NCBI RefSeq assembly: GCF_963675165.1
Contig: NC_087379.1
Coordinates: 6,348,839-6,412,838 of the forward strand
Direction of reading: 5' to 3'
Source of the DNA: Halichondria panicea
Lineage: Eukaryota > Porifera > Demospongiae > Suberitida > Halichondriidae
DNA: 64,000 nt
In this document: one piece after another, positions 63,701-64,000 of the stretch
Numbering within the stretch: position 1 is the stretch's first letter
How the letters are laid out: every line of letters starts with the position of its first letter
The notes under the pieces: model-generated
The model's input: only the letters and a program-made list of their open reading frames with translations
Told to the model about the DNA's origin: nothing
Databases searched by the model: none
Made by a program: the position numbers and the translations under genes

Positions 63701-63968
63701 TTTCCTAACGTTTCATGTATATGTGTATGCAGTGAATTAAGTTTTGATAATAAATTTTTAACCTGTGCACTGAGGAGCAGTAACATCCCATTCTCCATTG
63801 ACACTGGTGCCGTCTCCATCACAGGTACTTATGTCATTTCCCTCCAAGAAGAACCCATCGTTGCAGGAGTAGGTGGCGTTTGTACCAAAGTCAAACGGGT
63901 CAGTGGTGTCAGGGTTGTAAGTTATTACTCCGTCAGCAATTGGGTCCAATGTAGCACACGTGATATCT
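48732..63968 (-). CDS. Giant sushi (CCP)/FN3 type I membrane receptor, 5' part beyond window
   Basis: The protein reads from high to low coordinates; the N-terminus lies past base 64000. At least 42 CCP modules occupy 52013-63968. Nearly every module is one phase-1 exon, with the pattern C..L..P.NG.I.Y ... TATYSCD.GYGL.GGD ... C.G ... W.G..P.C. FN3-like exons follow: 51808-51906, 51416-51619, 51007-51213, 50823-50912, 50626-50759, 50049-50413, 49741-49861. Exon 49427-49575 carries the transmembrane helix (YAIVLIAIGCIALVTIVILA) and basic stop-transfer YRYYRRKYRAKK. The tail exons are 49096-49294 and 48732-48794. The tail has NPTYEEI, ENPVFSED, PPDYSSF and an acidic end (FEIPPLDDSMTHF). A likely adhesion or recognition receptor; the ligand is unknown. 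Confidence 0.88.
49427..51906 (-). other. FN3-like and transmembrane block of the CCP receptor
   Basis: FN3 A (51906-51416): APGVPNNPNF ... ITISWDEP ... GISRYRVMV ... YDFSVAAGN. FN3 B (51213-50823): LPDVSVTVESDTTLSISWVE ... YTVTVTP ... VPYRVSFDAVVC. FN3 C begins at 50759 (ARVEWTPTANVVDVQIYSG ... TPYWFVVRAATCG). It is followed by an unassigned Cys-containing region (RCTSFKQSESK ... CGAFAVSCFAG) and the membrane-proximal TSLVGHGTGKTSSSQESC. Most FN3 domains are split by one intron. The phase-1 border with the CCP array is kept. Confidence 0.8.
50468..50524. repeat. 28-bp tandem direct repeat in receptor intron
   Basis: Two exact tandem copies of a 28-base unit beginning GAGCTGAACTTACTAAAAGC, in the intron between exons 50626-50759 and 50049-50413. 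Confidence 0.9.
52013..53705 (-). repeat. CCP modules 1-7 (counted from C-terminal side)
   Basis: Modules lie at about 52013-52216, 52288-52495, 52560-52762, 52812-52992, 53034-53235, 53236-53441 and 53498-53705. Module 1 is the DYQTTATYSC type, module 2 the YFLEGN type, module 4 the short VVCPTL type, module 5 the FFLSGS type. Modules 5 and 6 are fused in one exon (PTCNSITCTSLSP), the only pair here without an intron between them. Confidence 0.85.
53810..54820 (-). repeat. CCP modules 8-11, partial super-repeat unit
   Basis: Modules lie at about 53810-53990, 54092-54296, 54350-54556 and 54615-54820. Module 8 is a short VFCSTL type and module 9 an SGSDTRMC type, i.e. positions 4-7 of the seven-module unit. 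Three module types are missing relative to the full units that follow. Confidence 0.75.
54972..56800 (-). repeat. CCP modules 12-18, super-repeat unit
   Basis: Modules lie at about 54972-55175, 55271-55482, 55540-55746, 55799-55978, 56040-56235, 56292-56484 and 56593-56800. The order of types is FDYQTAATYSC; GFFLEGN; PEPYQFGTTARYSC; VMCPTLMEP (short); GFFLSGSETRMC; MNGQVVYASTAYG; VNGQISYAVD. Confidence 0.82.
56946..58803 (-). repeat. CCP modules 19-25, super-repeat unit
   Basis: Modules lie at about 56946-57167, 57217-57422, 57477-57680, 57737-57916, 57968-58164, 58272-58480 and 58594-58803. Types repeat the previous unit in order: FDYQTIATYSC; GFYLDGEQSRNC; APYEFGATASYSC; FDCPELMDP (short); GFFLIGGNSRRC; then two GQV-type modules. 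Confidence 0.82.
58929..60738 (-). repeat. CCP modules 26-32, super-repeat unit
   Basis: Modules lie at about 58929-59138, 59187-59392, 59444-59652, 59705-59903, 59988-60183, 60240-60433 and 60532-60738. Same order: YDYQTTATYSC; GFFLESNSERIC; PEPYEFGTTARYSC; VVCPDLMDP; GFFLSGRNSRRC; LNGLVAYDTVYS; FNGQISFSS. Confidence 0.82.
60867..63968 (-). repeat. CCP modules 33-42, N-terminal part visible
   Basis: Modules lie at about 60867-61074, 61239-61449, 61512-61715, 61811-62005, 62080-62285, 62364-62575, 62811-63005, 63205-63413, 63478-63682 and 63764-63968. Modules 33-37 repeat the same order (FDYQTTATYSC; GFFFPPN; PYDYGTMATYSC; VVCPDLMDP; GFFLSGSATRMC). From 38 on the register shifts by one module; 41 and 42 again show the YDYLTMATYGC and GFFLEGN types. 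The array continues beyond the window. Confidence 0.8.
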
Positions 63969-64000
63969 GCAAGCATTGATCACATAATAATTAACATAAT

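Noticed and set aside
52013-63968. Regular repeat spacing mistaken for a CRISPR-like or satellite array
   Set aside because: The period comes from about 200-bp coding exons with sushi cysteines and splice sites; there are no short identical repeats with unique spacers.

Overview
The window reads as nuclear DNA of an early-branching animal, most likely a demosponge. Genes are compact, with many short AT-rich introns, GT-AG splicing and tight packing. The protein set is animal: ATAD3, a Rab11-FIP3/4-type EF-hand protein, annexin, di-N-acetylchitobiase, tetraspanin, p24/TMED, an LC3-type Atg8, Calx-beta and sushi/FN3 receptors. The sponge assignment, possibly an Amphimedon-like species, is inference. 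No tRNA, rRNA or CRISPR array was seen.

Region 1 (1-21.4 kb): ATAD3 (+, 16 exons) is followed by four tandem intronless genes (-) for secreted proteins that resemble plant and algal violaxanthin de-epoxidase (VDE): a Cys-rich N-terminal domain plus a lipocalin-like domain. Three lie at 5.9-9.2 kb and one at 13.2-14.05 kb. Between VDE3 and VDE4 are broken copies of the ATAD3 last exon and of several exons of the Rab11-FIP gene. The intact FIP gene (-) occupies 14.6-21.4 kb. A unit [ATAD3 tail - VDE - FIP 3' part] has therefore been tandemly duplicated, leaving decayed intermediates.

Region 2 (21.7-42 kb): an NNMT-like methyltransferase (+), annexin (+), chitobiase (-), tetraspanin (+), p24/TMED (+), a small secreted CxxC peptide (+), an LC3-like gene (-) with a long N-terminal extension and a naturally exposed C-terminal glycine, and a Pro/Gly/Tyr-rich protein (+). 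Several pairs are head-to-head and probably share promoters: FIP/NNMT, chitobiase/tetraspanin, LC3/Pro-rich.

Region 3 (42.4-64 kb): a secreted Calx-beta repeat protein (+) converges on a very large type I receptor (-). The receptor has at least 42 sushi (CCP) modules in the window, about three FN3 domains, one transmembrane helix and a tail with an NPxY/YEEI motif. Its N-terminus lies beyond base 64000. The CCP modules follow a seven-module super-repeat of about 2 kb, reminiscent of the seven-CCP long homologous repeats of vertebrate complement receptor 1.

Transposon debris is common: TIR/MITE elements, foldbacks and a dispersed element of about 575 bp present twice. CDS coordinates run from first to last coding base; exon limits are given in the evidence and were set by hand from splice consensus, reading phase and family similarity.
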